NCBI RefSeq assembly: GCF_014651235.1
Contig: NZ_BMWM01000001.1
Coordinates: forward strand, 62,001-126,000
Direction: 5' to 3'
From: Leuconostoc lactis KCTC 3528 = DSM 20202
GTDB taxonomy: Bacteria > Bacillota > Bacilli > Lactobacillales > Lactobacillaceae
Length of the DNA stretch: 64,000 nt
Position numbers and translations under genes: made by a program. Under the pieces are notes generated by a model that did not search any database, was not told the DNA's origin, and saw nothing but the letters and a program-made list of their open reading frames with translations. Positions 1-9,424 of the stretch are shown here, piece after piece. Position 1 is the stretch's first letter. The number at the start of each line of letters is the position of its first letter.

Positions 1-984
1 CATCAATTTGATATTTTTGCTAATAATCCAGGTATCGAAAAATTTTTAAAACGGTTGCATGATACTTTTCAATCACTGCATTTGATGACTGTTGGTGAAG
101 CTGGTGGTGTGCATGCTGACACTGCGAAAAATTGGACGGGCCCACAGGGTTTCATTGACATGATTTTTGAATTAGAACATCAATCTCGTCAATCAGAAGT
201 CCCACCACGCGCCGACATCAATCATTTATTGTCTAGTTTGACAACGTGGCAGACACAACTCAATTCCCAAGGCTGGCTAGGGTTATATCTTGAAAATCAT
301 GATCAGCCTAGATCATTAACTGTTTATGGCGATAACAAGCCTTTAGCAGCGAAAAGTTTGGCCACTTTGTTACTCACACTGTGCGGTACACCATTTATTT
401 ATCAAGGTGAGGAATTAGGCATGACCAACATGCCCTTTACTTCGCCAGATCAAATTGATGATCCACCAACTTATCATGATTTTCAACGCTTTAAGTCAAC
501 TGGGATGACAACAGATTTAGCTTTAAAAAAAGCAACAAGTTGGTCACGCGACAATGCTCGAACCCCAATGCAGTGGACCAAATTTGGCTTTTCCGACAAT
601 GCATCAGATGCTAAAAAAACCTGGTTGGTCACTAATCCTAACACGACAACGCATAATTATCAGGAGAGTCGAGAAAATCCTGATGCCATATTGAATTATT
701 ATCGTCGCTTAATTCATCTCCGTCGACATGATGACACCTTAAAATCAGGTGATTTTCAGTTAATCACTATGGCAAATACTAAAATTTTAGTGTTTACACG
801 ACATACCACCGATAGCCAACGCTTAATTATCATCAACTTGTCAGATACGGCTCAAACAATTTCCCTACCCAAACAACTACTCAAGAAAGACTGGCAGCCA
901 TTGCTAGCCACTATTAATCCTATACCAGAAATATCACCAACCCTGAACCTGCAACCATTTCAATCTACTATCTGGTATCACTAA
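1..984 (+). CDS. GH13 alpha-glucosidase (oligo-1,6-glucosidase/DexB type), C-terminal part
   Basis: The reading frame is open from base 1, so the start and the N-terminal half of the (beta/alpha)8 barrel, including the catalytic nucleophile, lie outside the window; 327 residues are present. The visible part carries the catalytic acid in MTVGEAGG (Glu codon 97-99) and the transition-state Asp in LENHDQPR (codon 301-303), followed by YQGEELGMTN and RTPMQW, which are typical of the oligo-1,6-glucosidase/dextran glucosidase branch of GH13, then a C-terminal beta domain ending in STIWYH. It would hydrolyse isomaltose- or dextran-type oligosaccharides in the cytoplasm. The residue after the nucleophile, which helps separate alpha-1,6 from alpha-1,4 specificity, is not visible. 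It converges on the next gene across a shared terminator and is not part of the maltose operon further on. Confidence 0.9.
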   Translation, partial: HQFDIFANNPGIEKFLKRLHDTFQSLHLMTVGEAGGVHADTAKNWTGPQGFIDMIFELEHQSRQSEVPPRADINHLLSSLTTWQTQLNSQGWLGLYLENHDQPRSLTVYGDNKPLAAKSLATLLLTLCGTPFIYQGEELGMTNMPFTSPDQIDDPPTYHDFQRFKSTGMTTDLALKKATSWSRDNARTPMQWTKFGFSDNASDAKKTWLVTNPNTTTHNYQESRENPDAILNYYRRLIHLRRHDDTLKSGDFQLITMANTKILVFTRHTTDSQRLIIINLSDTAQTISLPKQLLKKDWQPLLATINPIPEISPTLNLQPFQSTIWYH

Positions 985-1013
985 CCCGTTAAAAACACCA
1001 AAAATTAACCATC

Positions 1014-1045
1014 AAAAAAAGCGAATCGTTAGATTCGCTTTTTTA
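1014..1045. terminator. Bidirectional intrinsic terminator
   Basis: Arms GCGAATC (1021-1027) and GATTCGC (1032-1038) enclose a GTTA loop and are flanked by seven A's on one side and six T's on the other, so it can stop both the glucosidase transcript and the converging yitT-like transcript. The minus-strand stop codon at 1043 lies inside it. Confidence 0.85.
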
Positions 1046-1909
1046 TAGTTCTGGTTCGTAGAAACGGCCCACGGTATGTTCAATCTTCCACGTTGACGAA
1101 AAGGCATGTTCATCAACCGCCTTCATCGCTTCCCGTAACTCATACCGTTCTTGCTCGGTAATCACCGTCAATAATACGGAACGGCCTTCACCGGTATAGC
1201 CACCACGTGCACCATTAATAATGGTCACACCACGGCGCATTTTATCATAAATGCCTTGCACCATTTCATCTGGTTTGGTCGTAATGATCATGACCTGCAT
1301 TTGCTGCTGACGGGTATAAAAGGCATCAATCATGCGTGAACTGACAATCACACCAACAATTGAGTACAGGGCGTATTTCCAACCGTAAGTCAAACCCGCC
1401 CCAATCATAATCAGTGCGTTAAAGCCAAGATTGACCGGTCCCATCTTAAAGCCAAACTTCTTTTTGACCAAGATACCAATCACATCAAGGCCACCCGTGC
1501 CAACTCCATAACGCAATGCCGTGCCAACCGCCATGCCATTAAGGGCGCCACCAAACAATGCGTTAATCAACGGATCAGGCGTTAACACCCGATGCGTATC
1601 AAAGAGCGGGATGAAGGCCGCACTGAGTAAAACAGCCAAAGTGGTAAAAATCGCAAATCGCCACGATAACCGCCACCAAGCAATCATCAACATAGGCAAA
1701 TTAACAAAGGCCAACGCCAAGCCAACTGGAATCTGCCCGCCAGATAACGTTGACACTAATTGGGCAAAACCGGTAAAACCAGAAGAGTAAATATGCCCTG
1801 GCCGCCAGAAATAATCCATGGCGACCGCGACAATAACGGCATAAAAGACCGCCCCGCCGATACGTCCGGCAACACGATGTTTCATAAAGTTGTGGAAAAA
1901 TTTTCGCAT
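1043..1909 (-). CDS. YitT family membrane protein (YitT_membrane + DUF2179)
   Basis: A 288-residue integral membrane protein with about five to six hydrophobic segments in residues 15-200 and a soluble C-terminal domain (about 215-285) with VMIITTKPDEM and GVTIINGARGGYTGEGRSVLLTVI, the DUF2179 signature of the Bacillus YitT/YpjC/YqfU group. Function in this family is not established. A Shine-Dalgarno AAAAGGA is present, but it lies about 20 nt from the ATG and is separated from it by the palindrome GCGTTAACGC; no other in-frame start fits because a stop codon lies between. It is alone on its strand between aspS and the shared terminator, with promoter-like TATCAT in the 110-bp gap before it. 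Confidence 0.85.
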   Translation of the reverse strand: MRKFFHNFMKHRVAGRIGGAVFYAVIVAVAMDYFWRPGHIYSSGFTGFAQLVSTLSGGQIPVGLALAFVNLPMLMIAWWRLSWRFAIFTTLAVLLSAAFIPLFDTHRVLTPDPLINALFGGALNGMAVGTALRYGVGTGGLDVIGILVKKKFGFKMGPVNLGFNALIMIGAGLTYGWKYALYSIVGVIVSSRMIDAFYTRQQQMQVMIITTKPDEMVQGIYDKMRRGVTIINGARGGYTGEGRSVLLTVITEQERYELREAMKAVDEHAFSSTWKIEHTVGRFYEPEL

Positions 1910-2019
1910 GATGAATGTGCGTTAACGCTTGTCCTTTTTGAATTAGAGTATGATAAATATAGCATGAATGCCCGCAAAAATATACCTCTAATCAAGATAA
2001 ACGACACGCATTTTCTCAT

Positions 2020-3798
2020 TTAGTCAGCATCAGGAACAATTAAGCCAAGATCATTCAATTGCTTACCGTCCACACGTGTTGGTGCTTCAGTCATCGGTTC
2101 AGTTGCACGTGAATTCTTAGGGAAGGCAATCACTTCACGAATGTTATCTTGTCCCGCAAGTAACATGGCCAAACGATCCAAACCAAGCGCAATACCGCCC
2201 ATTGGTGGGAAACCATATTCCATGCCTTCAAGTAAGAAGCCAAAGGCTTCATGGGCTGCTTCTGGTGTGAAGCCAAGTGCCTTGAGCATCTTTTCTTGTA
2301 TATCCATGCGATGAATACGGATTGACCCTGAACCTAATTCGTACCCATTTAAGACCAAATCGTAACTTTGTGCATGGGCTTGGTGCGGATCTTCACCCTC
2401 ATCAAGATAGTGCAAATCTGCCTCATTTGGCATTGTAAATGGATGGTGCGCGGCAATCCAGCGATCAAATTCTTCAGAGTATTCAAACAATGGCCAATCC
2501 ACGATCCAAGCAAAGGCCCAAGGATTGTCTTGATCAATCAAATCTAAATCTTGCGCTGTTTGACGACGTAGGTAATCTAAGGTTGCTGCGACAACATCCG
2601 CACGGCCAGCACCAAACAACAACAAGTCGCCTTCTTTGGCGCCAGTGGCTGCAAGCAACGCATCTGCATCTGCTTCAGGGAAGAACTTGGCGATTGGGCC
2701 AGAAATACCATCAGCGGTTACCTTTAACCAAGCTAAGCCCTTTGCGCCAAAGCGTTCAATATATTGCGCAAGCTTGTCAATATCTTTACGTGAGTAGTGC
2801 GCCGCACCACCAGGAACGGCAATCGCTTTGACAACTCCACCACCATCTTTGACCGCATTCGCAAAGACACCAAATTCAGAATCCTTGACCGTTTCAGACA
2901 AATCCTTAAGTTCGTAAGGAATACGCAAATCAGGCTTATCCGTCCCAAAACGCGTCATCGCTTCTTCCCAAGTAAGTGTTTGAATTGCATCAGTGTCAAG
3001 ATCATAACCGATGACATCATGCATCATCGTCTTCACCCACTCATTCACTAAGGCCCGAATTTCATCAGCCGACATAAATGATGTTTCTAAGTCCATTTGC
3101 GTAAATTCTGGTTGACGATCACCACGCAAATCTTCATCACGGAAGGCCCGCGCAATTTGGAAATAACGATCAAAGCCAGCGCCCATCAACAATTGCTTAA
3201 ACAATTGCGGTGATTGTGGCAAGGCATAAAATGAACCGGGGAAAATACGTGAAGGCACTAAGTAATCACGTGCGCCTTCTGGTGTTGACTTGGCCAAAAT
3301 TGGCGTTTCAATATTGATGAAATCATTGTCATCCATAAATTTCATCGCGCTTGACATGATCTTTGAGCGAATACGAAGATTCTTTTGCATTTCTGGTCGA
3401 CGTAAGTCCAAATAACGATATTGCAACTTCAATTCTTCGTTAGCGTTCACGCCATCTTCAATATAAAATGGTGGTGTCTTTGATGTAGCTAAGATTTCTG
3501 CCTCTGTAACATCAATTTCCACTTTACCCGAATGAATCTTATTGTTCACTTGGCTCGCTTCACGGTCAATAACTGTCCCTGTCACAGCAATCACGTATTC
3601 ATTGCGCATGGATTCCGCCACGGCCAACGCGGCTGGATGGGTCGCGTTAAATGTGAGTTGCACAATCCCTTCACGATCACGCAAGTCAACGAAAATCAAG
3701 TCACCAAAATCACGGCGCTTTTGTACCCAACCTGATAGTGTCACAGTTTGGCCAAGATACTTTTCATCAATTAAGCCGGCATATGTTGTTCGCTTCAT
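2020..3798 (-). CDS. aspS: Aspartyl-tRNA synthetase
   Basis: Class II synthetase of 592 residues, the usual bacterial length. An N-terminal OB-fold anticodon-binding domain (about 1-105, [19 protein letters not shown]) precedes the catalytic core with RYLDLRR, motif 2 [16 protein letters not shown], the bacterial insertion domain, and motif 3 [15 protein letters not shown] near the C terminus. It charges tRNA-Asp. The ATG overlaps the hisS stop codon (ATGA), and GGAG within the end of hisS gives a well spaced Shine-Dalgarno, so the two are translationally coupled and both fall under the T-box upstream of hisS. No terminator is evident before the yitT-like gene 110 bp downstream. Confidence 0.98.
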   Translation of the reverse strand: MKRTTYAGLIDEKYLGQTVTLSGWVQKRRDFGDLIFVDLRDREGIVQLTFNATHPAALAVAESMRNEYVIAVTGTVIDREASQVNNKIHSGKVEIDVTEAEILATSKTPPFYIEDGVNANEELKLQYRYLDLRRPEMQKNLRIRSKIMSSAMKFMDDNDFINIETPILAKSTPEGARDYLVPSRIFPGSFYALPQSPQLFKQLLMGAGFDRYFQIARAFRDEDLRGDRQPEFTQMDLETSFMSADEIRALVNEWVKTMMHDVIGYDLDTDAIQTLTWEEAMTRFGTDKPDLRIPYELKDLSETVKDSEFGVFANAVKDGGGVVKAIAVPGGAAHYSRKDIDKLAQYIERFGAKGLAWLKVTADGISGPIAKFFPEADADALLAATGAKEGDLLLFGAGRADVVAATLDYLRRQTAQDLDLIDQDNPWAFAWIVDWPLFEYSEEFDRWIAAHHPFTMPNEADLHYLDEGEDPHQAHAQSYDLVLNGYELGSGSIRIHRMDIQEKMLKALGFTPEAAHEAFGFLLEGMEYGFPPMGGIALGLDRLAMLLAGQDNIREVIAFPKNSRATEPMTEAPTRVDGKQLNDLGLIVPDAD

Positions 3799-5105
3799 TG
3801 TTCTTCATCTCCTTCTGCATCAATAATTGTTGGCAAATCTGTATAAAGATCAGCTAATTTCACTGTTTGTTGCTGACCAGTTGCCATATTTTTAATCTTT
3901 GCTACGTGATCCGCTAATTCTTGTTCACCAATTGTGACCACGTACTTGCTTTGGTAGCGATCAGCTGATTTAAATTGGGCTTTCGCTGAGCGCCCCAAAT
4001 AATCACGTTCCGCGACGTAACCAAAACCACGAATGGCTTGCACAATTTGCATGGCTGCCACTTCTGTGTCATCACCAATATTGACAACATAAAAGTCTAG
4101 CCCTTCGGGTTCAACTGGCTTTAAACCTTTGGCCTCAAGAAGACTCACCAGGCGTTCAACGCCAATCCCAAAGCCAACACCAGGCGTTTCCGGCCCACCG
4201 AATTCTGATACAAGGCCAGAATAACGGCCGCCACCAGCAATGGTTGCTGCCCCTTTTAAGGTGTCATCCACCGTCATGATTTCAAAAATGGTATCGTTAT
4301 AATAATCCAAACCACGCACCATTGTCGGATCAACTTCAAATGGAATATCAAGCGCAGTCAACAGTGCTTGGACTTTTTCCCAGTGTGCTTTTGCATCATC
4401 AGAAAGATAATCCAAAATTACTGGTGCATCCGCAACAAAGACTTGATCACGGGGATCTTTAGAATCCAAGACACGCAACGGATTCTTTTCTAAACGCGCT
4501 TGTGAATCAGCGGATAGTTCATCAAAGTGGGGCTTCAAATAATCAATCAAAGCCTGACGATAAGCGTCACGGGTTGCCTTATCTCCTAAGGAATTAATGG
4601 CAACCTTCAAGTTATCCAAGCCAAAGGTTTGGAAAAAATTGATCAGCATCGCAATGATTTCAACATCAAGCGCTGGTGATGATGAGCCAAAAGCCTCTGC
4701 GCCAATTTGGTGGAATTGACGGAAACGACCAGCTTGTGGGCGTTCATAACGAAACATTGGGCCAATGTAAAAGGCTTTATACGGCTTGTCAAATTCTGGG
4801 CCATAAAGCTTATTTTCCACAAAGGCACGCACGATGCCGGCTGTGCCTTCCGGCCGCAAGACCACATGACGATCACCCTTATCGTGGAAGTCATACATTT
4901 CTTTCGTCACCACATCAGAAGTATCCCCTGCTGAACGTGAAAAGACTTCAAAGTTTTCAAAAAGTGGTGTCCGCACCTCTTTAAAATTGTAATCGCCAAA
5001 CAAAACGCGGGCTAGATTTTCAACATATTGCCATTGGGCCGTTTGTTCTGGTAACAAATCAGCTGTGCCTTTAGGGCGTTGGAAAGTTGCTTTTGCCATT
5101 TTCAT
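3795..5105 (-). CDS. hisS: Histidyl-tRNA synthetase
   Basis: Class II synthetase of 436 residues. It shows the N-terminal [14 protein letters not shown], motif 2 [19 protein letters not shown] (around residue 117), the histidine-specific [13 protein letters not shown] and GGGRYSGL, motif 3 GFGIGVERL, and a C-terminal anticodon domain. First gene of the hisS-aspS pair, expressed from a T-box leader. Two ATGs are possible (5105 and 5099, MKMAKATF); a stop codon directly precedes the first. The only strong Shine-Dalgarno (AAAGGAG, 5151-5145) is 39 nt away, but a 10-bp hairpin between them would shorten the effective spacing to 9 nt for the first ATG, which is why I keep it. Confidence 0.97.
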   Translation of the reverse strand: MKMAKATFQRPKGTADLLPEQTAQWQYVENLARVLFGDYNFKEVRTPLFENFEVFSRSAGDTSDVVTKEMYDFHDKGDRHVVLRPEGTAGIVRAFVENKLYGPEFDKPYKAFYIGPMFRYERPQAGRFRQFHQIGAEAFGSSSPALDVEIIAMLINFFQTFGLDNLKVAINSLGDKATRDAYRQALIDYLKPHFDELSADSQARLEKNPLRVLDSKDPRDQVFVADAPVILDYLSDDAKAHWEKVQALLTALDIPFEVDPTMVRGLDYYNDTIFEIMTVDDTLKGAATIAGGGRYSGLVSEFGGPETPGVGFGIGVERLVSLLEAKGLKPVEPEGLDFYVVNIGDDTEVAAMQIVQAIRGFGYVAERDYLGRSAKAQFKSADRYQSKYVVTIGEQELADHVAKIKNMATGQQQTVKLADLYTDLPTIIDAEGDEEQ

Positions 5106-5151
5106 TCACACGTTGTGCGACGCTTAAATTGTCGACAACGCCTACTCCTTT
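5106..5151 (-). promoter_or_regulatory. Hairpin-spaced ribosome binding site of hisS
   Basis: On the minus strand AAAGGAG (5151-5145) is followed after 4 nt by CGTTGTCGAC (5140-5131), a 9-nt loop, and GTCGCACAACG (5121-5111). These pair over 10 bp with a single bulged C at 5117. The ATG begins 5 nt after the stem at 5105. If the stem forms, Shine-Dalgarno and start are 9 nt apart; if not, 39 nt. No alternative start in the hisS frame lies between, because TGA directly precedes the ATG. Confidence 0.65.
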
Positions 5152-5164
5152 TATTTTTTACATT

Positions 5165-5397
5165 AAACCTCAAAAGCGCCCTTAACGACTAATCGTTAAG
5201 GGCGCTTTTGCACGGTACCACCTTAAATATTGACAGTACTGACTGTCACTTTGACTGCTTATCGCGCAACCACGCACTGTCTTGAACAACAGCGACCTCC
5301 AAGGTGTCACCAATCACGTCATTGTTTTGCTTACATCACCCGCAAAATTTCTAAAGGTCCAAACTGTGATTTTTCCAATTCATCGGCTTTAATATAT
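5165..5397 (-). ncRNA. T-box leader (tRNA-sensing riboswitch) of hisS-aspS
   Basis: The minus strand contains the T-box core GGTGGTACCGTGC (5222-5210), matching the consensus GGUGGNACCGCG that pairs with the acceptor end of uncharged tRNA. It is followed immediately by a terminator-type hairpin with 15-bp arms (5172-5209, arm GCGCCCTTAACGA). The leader starts just after the promoter at 5404-5432 and is about 290 nt long in total, normal for a Stem I-III T-box. The regulated genes suggest a His specifier; a CAC triplet followed by A lies at 5368-5366, but I could not fold Stem I with confidence, so the codon is tentative. Confidence 0.88.
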
Positions 5398-5403
5398 AAC
5401 CTA

Positions 5404-5432
5404 ATCATATCGGGTCACTGCTTTAAAGTCAA
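5404..5432 (-). promoter_or_regulatory. Promoter of the hisS T-box transcript
   Basis: Minus strand -35 TTGACT (5432-5427), 17-bp spacer, -10 TATGAT (5409-5404). It begins just behind the pgmB stop codon. A 7-bp inverted repeat (ACTGCTT/AAGCAGT) overlaps the -35 but has no T-run, so it is not a good terminator for the maltose operon. Confidence 0.75.
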
Positions 5433-5436
5433 GCAG

Positions 5437-6111
5437 TTATTTATCCATTAAAGCCGCAATGTTTTCAAGCGTCACATCTGCAGTTGTTGCAAAATTCAAG
5501 TCTGCTGCTGACAACACATTTGGATCACCAATACCCAATGATATTGCGCCAGCTGCGTTAATCGCTTCAATACCAGAAGTTGAATCTTCTAAGCCAATCG
5601 TTTGTTCTGGTGGCAATGATAAAATTTCAGCCGCCCGCACAAAGATTTCTGGATCAGGCTTACCCTTAGCAAGCGTCGCTGGATCAACAATCCCAACAAA
5701 ATCATCTATCAAACCGAGGTGTTCAAGAATAAGTGGCGCATTCTTAGATGCTGAAGCAATGGCGAGTTGATACCCTGCTGCTTTAGCATTGGTAATGAAG
5801 GCCTTCATCCCCGGTAAAATATCAGCTTCTGTCAGTGTAGCAATCAATGTTTGATAGTTGCGGTTCTTTTCATCAGCCAAAACTGCTTTTTCCGCGTCAC
5901 TATAAGCATCGCCCTGCCCACTTGCCTCTAAAATCAGTTGGAGAGAATCCATCCGGCTAATCCCCTTGAGGCCTTCAGCCAATTCATCTGTCCATGGTGT
6001 GCCAACTTTGTCAGCGACCTGTCGCCAAGCTTGACCATGGAACTTCGCCGTATCAGCGATCACACCATCTAGGTCAAAGAGGAAGCCCTTTATTTCTGAA
6101 AAATTAGTCAT
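5437..6111 (-). CDS. pgmB: Beta-phosphoglucomutase
   Basis: HAD-superfamily protein of 224 residues, the size of Lactococcus PgmB. The nucleophile/acid-base pair is in FDLDGVIADT (Asp10 and Asp12 region), with IASASKN carrying the Ser/Lys motif and GLEDSTSGIEA the acidic metal motif; the cap domain lies at about 15-90. It turns beta-glucose-1-phosphate, the product of maltose phosphorylase, into glucose-6-phosphate. Last gene of the maltose operon; it starts 12 bp after galM with a good AAAGGAG at 7-nt spacing. Confidence 0.95.
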   Translation of the reverse strand: MTNFSEIKGFLFDLDGVIADTAKFHGQAWRQVADKVGTPWTDELAEGLKGISRMDSLQLILEASGQGDAYSDAEKAVLADEKNRNYQTLIATLTEADILPGMKAFITNAKAAGYQLAIASASKNAPLILEHLGLIDDFVGIVDPATLAKGKPDPEIFVRAAEILSLPPEQTIGLEDSTSGIEAINAAGAISLGIGDPNVLSAADLNFATTADVTLENIAALMDK

Positions 6112-6123
6112 TTTTTGACTCCT

Positions 6124-7092
6124 TTAAATTAAATCATAAGTCACTTGATAGGTTTTCTTCGCATTTGCCGGTAACACAATATCCCCAAAGTCTGGATGAT
6201 TAACCGCGTCAGGTAAGGTTTGCATTTCAATCGCAACGGCCGTCATCTGGTCACTATCCATCGCTGGATTGGTCGTAAAGACCACCACCCCGTTACGATC
6301 TGAATCAATGGCAAGCGTCATGTCAGTCTTGGGCGAGCGTAAGATCACTGCCGGCCCTTGCCGGTCATCAGCTAAGCGCCAAGCATCATCAAAGCGGGCG
6401 TCACCAATTGGTTTTAACGCCTCAAGGTCAAATTTAGTCCCAGTGTTTTCAACCAGTGTTCCAGTTGGGATTTTAGCGTCATCAACTGCCACATGCTCAC
6501 GCGCAGCAATCTGTAATTCATGCTGGCTCGCATCTTGCTGTCGCCCATCAAAGTTGAAATAAACATGGGTCATCGGATTGAATAATGTCGTTGCCGTTGA
6601 TTGCCCACTGAATGTGATCGTCACACGATCAGCCTCATCCAGTGTATACGTTACTTCTGCCCGCAATTCGCCGGGAAATTCTGTCACAAACGTGTGGGTA
6701 AAATGCACCGCTACTTGGTGGGCATCTTGCGTCACGGATGCTTGCCAATTCACGCGATCAAACCCATTAATACCTGAGTGCAAAACGTTTGGGCCATCAT
6801 TCGGTGTTAATTTGAACGCTTCACCGTCAAATTGATAGGCCACTTGCGATAAGCGACCACCCACTGGACCGATTGTATGCCCCACGTGGAAAGGTTGTCC
6901 CACATAGTCAGACAACTGATCAAAATTGACCAATAATTCATGTGATTGACCAGCTTTAATCACGCGAAATGATTGCCAAGTAGCGCCATAGGTCAAAGCG
7001 GTCACTGCTGTTTGATTCTCATTGACTAACGTGTACGCCGTCACTTCTTGACCATCTGGTAAATGGCCAAATACCTGCTCTTTTACTTGCAT
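6124..7092 (-). CDS. galM: Aldose 1-epimerase (mutarotase)
   Basis: A 322-residue beta-sandwich protein with the GalM signatures NDGPNVLHSGINGFDRVNW (about 85-103), NPMTHVYFNFDG (catalytic His region, about 178) and a C-terminal acidic segment. It interconverts alpha and beta anomers of glucose. Inside the maltose operon its likely job is to equilibrate the glucose released by maltose phosphorylase before phosphorylation. It lies 40 bp downstream of the phosphorylase and 12 bp upstream of pgmB, all on one strand, with AAGG upstream of ATG. Confidence 0.92.
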   Translation of the reverse strand: MQVKEQVFGHLPDGQEVTAYTLVNENQTAVTALTYGATWQSFRVIKAGQSHELLVNFDQLSDYVGQPFHVGHTIGPVGGRLSQVAYQFDGEAFKLTPNDGPNVLHSGINGFDRVNWQASVTQDAHQVAVHFTHTFVTEFPGELRAEVTYTLDEADRVTITFSGQSTATTLFNPMTHVYFNFDGRQQDASQHELQIAAREHVAVDDAKIPTGTLVENTGTKFDLEALKPIGDARFDDAWRLADDRQGPAVILRSPKTDMTLAIDSDRNGVVVFTTNPAMDSDQMTAVAIEMQTLPDAVNHPDFGDIVLPANAKKTYQVTYDLI

Positions 7093-7132
7093 AACCCCTA
7101 CCTTACTTCAAGTCAAATGTGTCACAACACGC

Positions 7133-9400
7133 TTACTTGTCTGACTTTGACAATGTCACTTCTTCTCCTGAAAGGTTAATTGTCAATGGGTCACCACTAA
7201 TAAGCTGCACATTGGCACCAATTTGGTCAACTGATACTTCCAAGACATGACCACGGAAGACCAAACGGAAGCTGTACTTGTCCCACTTCTTTGGCAAGAA
7301 TGGCTTCAAGTGCAATTGACCATCACGAACACGCATACCAGCAAAGCCTTGGACAATTGCCAACCATGAACCTGTCATCGCTGTGATGTGAAGGCCATCT
7401 TCTGTATCGTTGTTATAGTTATCCAAATCCAAACGCGCCGCACGTTCATACATTTCAACAGCCTTATCTGACATTTCAAGATCAGCAGCCAAAATGGCGT
7501 GAACAGATGGTGACAATGATGATTCATGCACTGTCAATGGTTCGTAGAATTCAAAGTTTTGACGCTTTTCATCTTCAGTAAAGGCATCTGGGAAGTAGAA
7601 CATCGCATGCAATGTATCTGATTGCTTAATATATGGTGAGCGCAAGATACGATCCCATGACCAGTTTTGGTTAATTGGGCGAATATCTTGAGGCATATCA
7701 GCAATTGGTGTCAAATCCTTATCCAAGAACGTATCGTGTTGTTCAAAGATATGGTAGTCCTTGCCCTTAAGCGTGATATCTGCTTCTGGCAAATACATCT
7801 TAGCCACAATGTCTTGCCACTTCTCAAGTTCGTCAGCTGACACATTCAAACGTGCCTTTTGATCATCTGCAATGTCATCGTAGTTATCCAACGCATACTG
7901 CAAGACCCACTTAGCCATCCAGTTAGTGTAGAAGTTGTTGTTGACGTTGTTTTCGTATTCGTTTGGTCCCGTGACACCATGAATCATGTATTGTCCGTGA
8001 CGTTCAGAATAGTGCACACGATCAGCCCAGAAACGCGCAATGTTGTACAAAACTTGCGCCCCATCACCTGTCAACCATGAACGATCACCGGTAATGTTAG
8101 TGTAGTTATAAATCGCATAAGCAATCGTTGAATTACGGTGAATTTCTTCAAACGTAATTTCCCATTCGTTGTGTGATTCAATGCCATCAAAGGTTACCAT
8201 TGGATACAAAGCACCTGCTAGGCCTTGTTCCTTAGCGTTATGGAAAGCACCATCAAGTTGATCAAAACGATATTGCAACAATGACCGTGTCACTTCAGGT
8301 TCAGCAACCCCAAGGTAAACTGGGATGGCAAACGCTTCCGTATCCCAGTACGTTGCCCCACCATACTTTTCGCCAGTGAAGCCCTTTGGTCCAATGTTCA
8401 AGCGTGGATCGTTACCGTAGTAAGTTGAGAACAATTGGAAGAGATTGAAGCGAATACCTTGTTGGGCTGCATCGTCCCCTTCAATTTGAACATCGGCCTT
8501 TTCCCAACGGTTAGCCCATTCTTGGGTGTGTGCTGTATACAAGTCATCATAGCTTTGTCCTGCAATCGCTTGCGTGATTTCAGCACCTGCAGCGACCACG
8601 GCATCCAAATCCGCATAATCACGTGATGTTGTCACGACAACACGCTTTTCAAATGTCACTTCGCCGGCTGCTGGCACTGTCAACTCAAAGTGATCAGTCA
8701 CTTCGGTTGCTGTTTGTGATGCCGTTTGGTTGTCACCACCGACAAAGCTTTGACGGGCTACTACTGTAAATTGTGGCACGCCAAATGGATTTTCAACCGT
8801 TTGTGTGGCAATAAATGAGGCATCACCGTCATGACCAGATGACAAAACTTGCCAGAACTTTTCATCATAGTTTGAATCTTCATTGACAACATCTGCATCA
8901 ATACTTGCATCAAAGCGTACTTGATGGGCTTGACCATCAGCTGATGCAAACGTGTAATGCAAGACGGCTAATTCCTTTTGTGCGACTGAAATCAAACGGG
9001 TTACCGTCACTTTGACACCAAATACCGTAAAGGTACGGTTTAAGACACCCTTTTGCATATCCAATGACAACTCAAAGTCTTGAACATCATTTTTCGCCAA
9101 GTCCACTTGTTGGTCATCGATATAGAAATCTGCTTTAACAAAATTCAAAGCATTAATTGCCTTACCGAAGTAGTGTGGATAGCCATTCTTCCACCAACCA
9201 ACACGTGTTTTGTCGGGGAACCAGACACCACCAATATAAATACCTTGGTGCGTATCACCAGAATACACTTCTTCAAACATGCCACGCATGCCCATATATT
9301 CATTTCCCAAACTGGTCATTGATTCCTGAAGACGCTTGTCTTGTGGATTCAATTCGTGGGTTGTGACTGTCCAGGGATTAACTTCAAAAATTCTTTTCAT
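7133..9400 (-). CDS. mapA: Maltose phosphorylase, GH65
   Basis: A 755-residue GH65 protein with an N-terminal beta-sandwich (about 1-270), an (alpha/alpha)6 barrel and a small C-terminal beta domain. Barrel landmarks are YWDTEAFAIPVYL, the catalytic acid Glu in HGVTGPNEYENNVNNNFYTN and the phosphate-site region around DNYNNDTEDGLH. It phosphorolyses maltose to glucose and beta-glucose-1-phosphate in the cytoplasm. Trehalose or kojibiose phosphorylases are close relatives, but the neighbours (pgmB, galM, a disaccharide permease, a LacI regulator) favour maltose. The start has TGAGG at suitable distance; 24 bp separate it from the permease. Confidence 0.93.
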   Translation of the reverse strand: MKRIFEVNPWTVTTHELNPQDKRLQESMTSLGNEYMGMRGMFEEVYSGDTHQGIYIGGVWFPDKTRVGWWKNGYPHYFGKAINALNFVKADFYIDDQQVDLAKNDVQDFELSLDMQKGVLNRTFTVFGVKVTVTRLISVAQKELAVLHYTFASADGQAHQVRFDASIDADVVNEDSNYDEKFWQVLSSGHDGDASFIATQTVENPFGVPQFTVVARQSFVGGDNQTASQTATEVTDHFELTVPAAGEVTFEKRVVVTTSRDYADLDAVVAAGAEITQAIAGQSYDDLYTAHTQEWANRWEKADVQIEGDDAAQQGIRFNLFQLFSTYYGNDPRLNIGPKGFTGEKYGGATYWDTEAFAIPVYLGVAEPEVTRSLLQYRFDQLDGAFHNAKEQGLAGALYPMVTFDGIESHNEWEITFEEIHRNSTIAYAIYNYTNITGDRSWLTGDGAQVLYNIARFWADRVHYSERHGQYMIHGVTGPNEYENNVNNNFYTNWMAKWVLQYALDNYDDIADDQKARLNVSADELEKWQDIVAKMYLPEADITLKGKDYHIFEQHDTFLDKDLTPIADMPQDIRPINQNWSWDRILRSPYIKQSDTLHAMFYFPDAFTEDEKRQNFEFYEPLTVHESSLSPSVHAILAADLEMSDKAVEMYERAARLDLDNYNNDTEDGLHITAMTGSWLAIVQGFAGMRVRDGQLHLKPFLPKKWDKYSFRLVFRGHVLEVSVDQIGANVQLISGDPLTINLSGEEVTLSKSDK

Positions 9401-9424
9401 TTGTTTTATACCTCATTACGTTTA

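Noticed and set aside
1760-2023. 87-codon plus-strand frame across the start of the yitT-like gene
   Set aside because: It overlaps a conserved membrane protein gene and its promoter; no Shine-Dalgarno and no recognisable protein.
2439-2831. 130-codon open frame on the plus strand inside aspS
   Set aside because: It is antisense to a conserved synthetase, has no ribosome site and low-complexity Gln/Arg-rich translation; a shadow frame.
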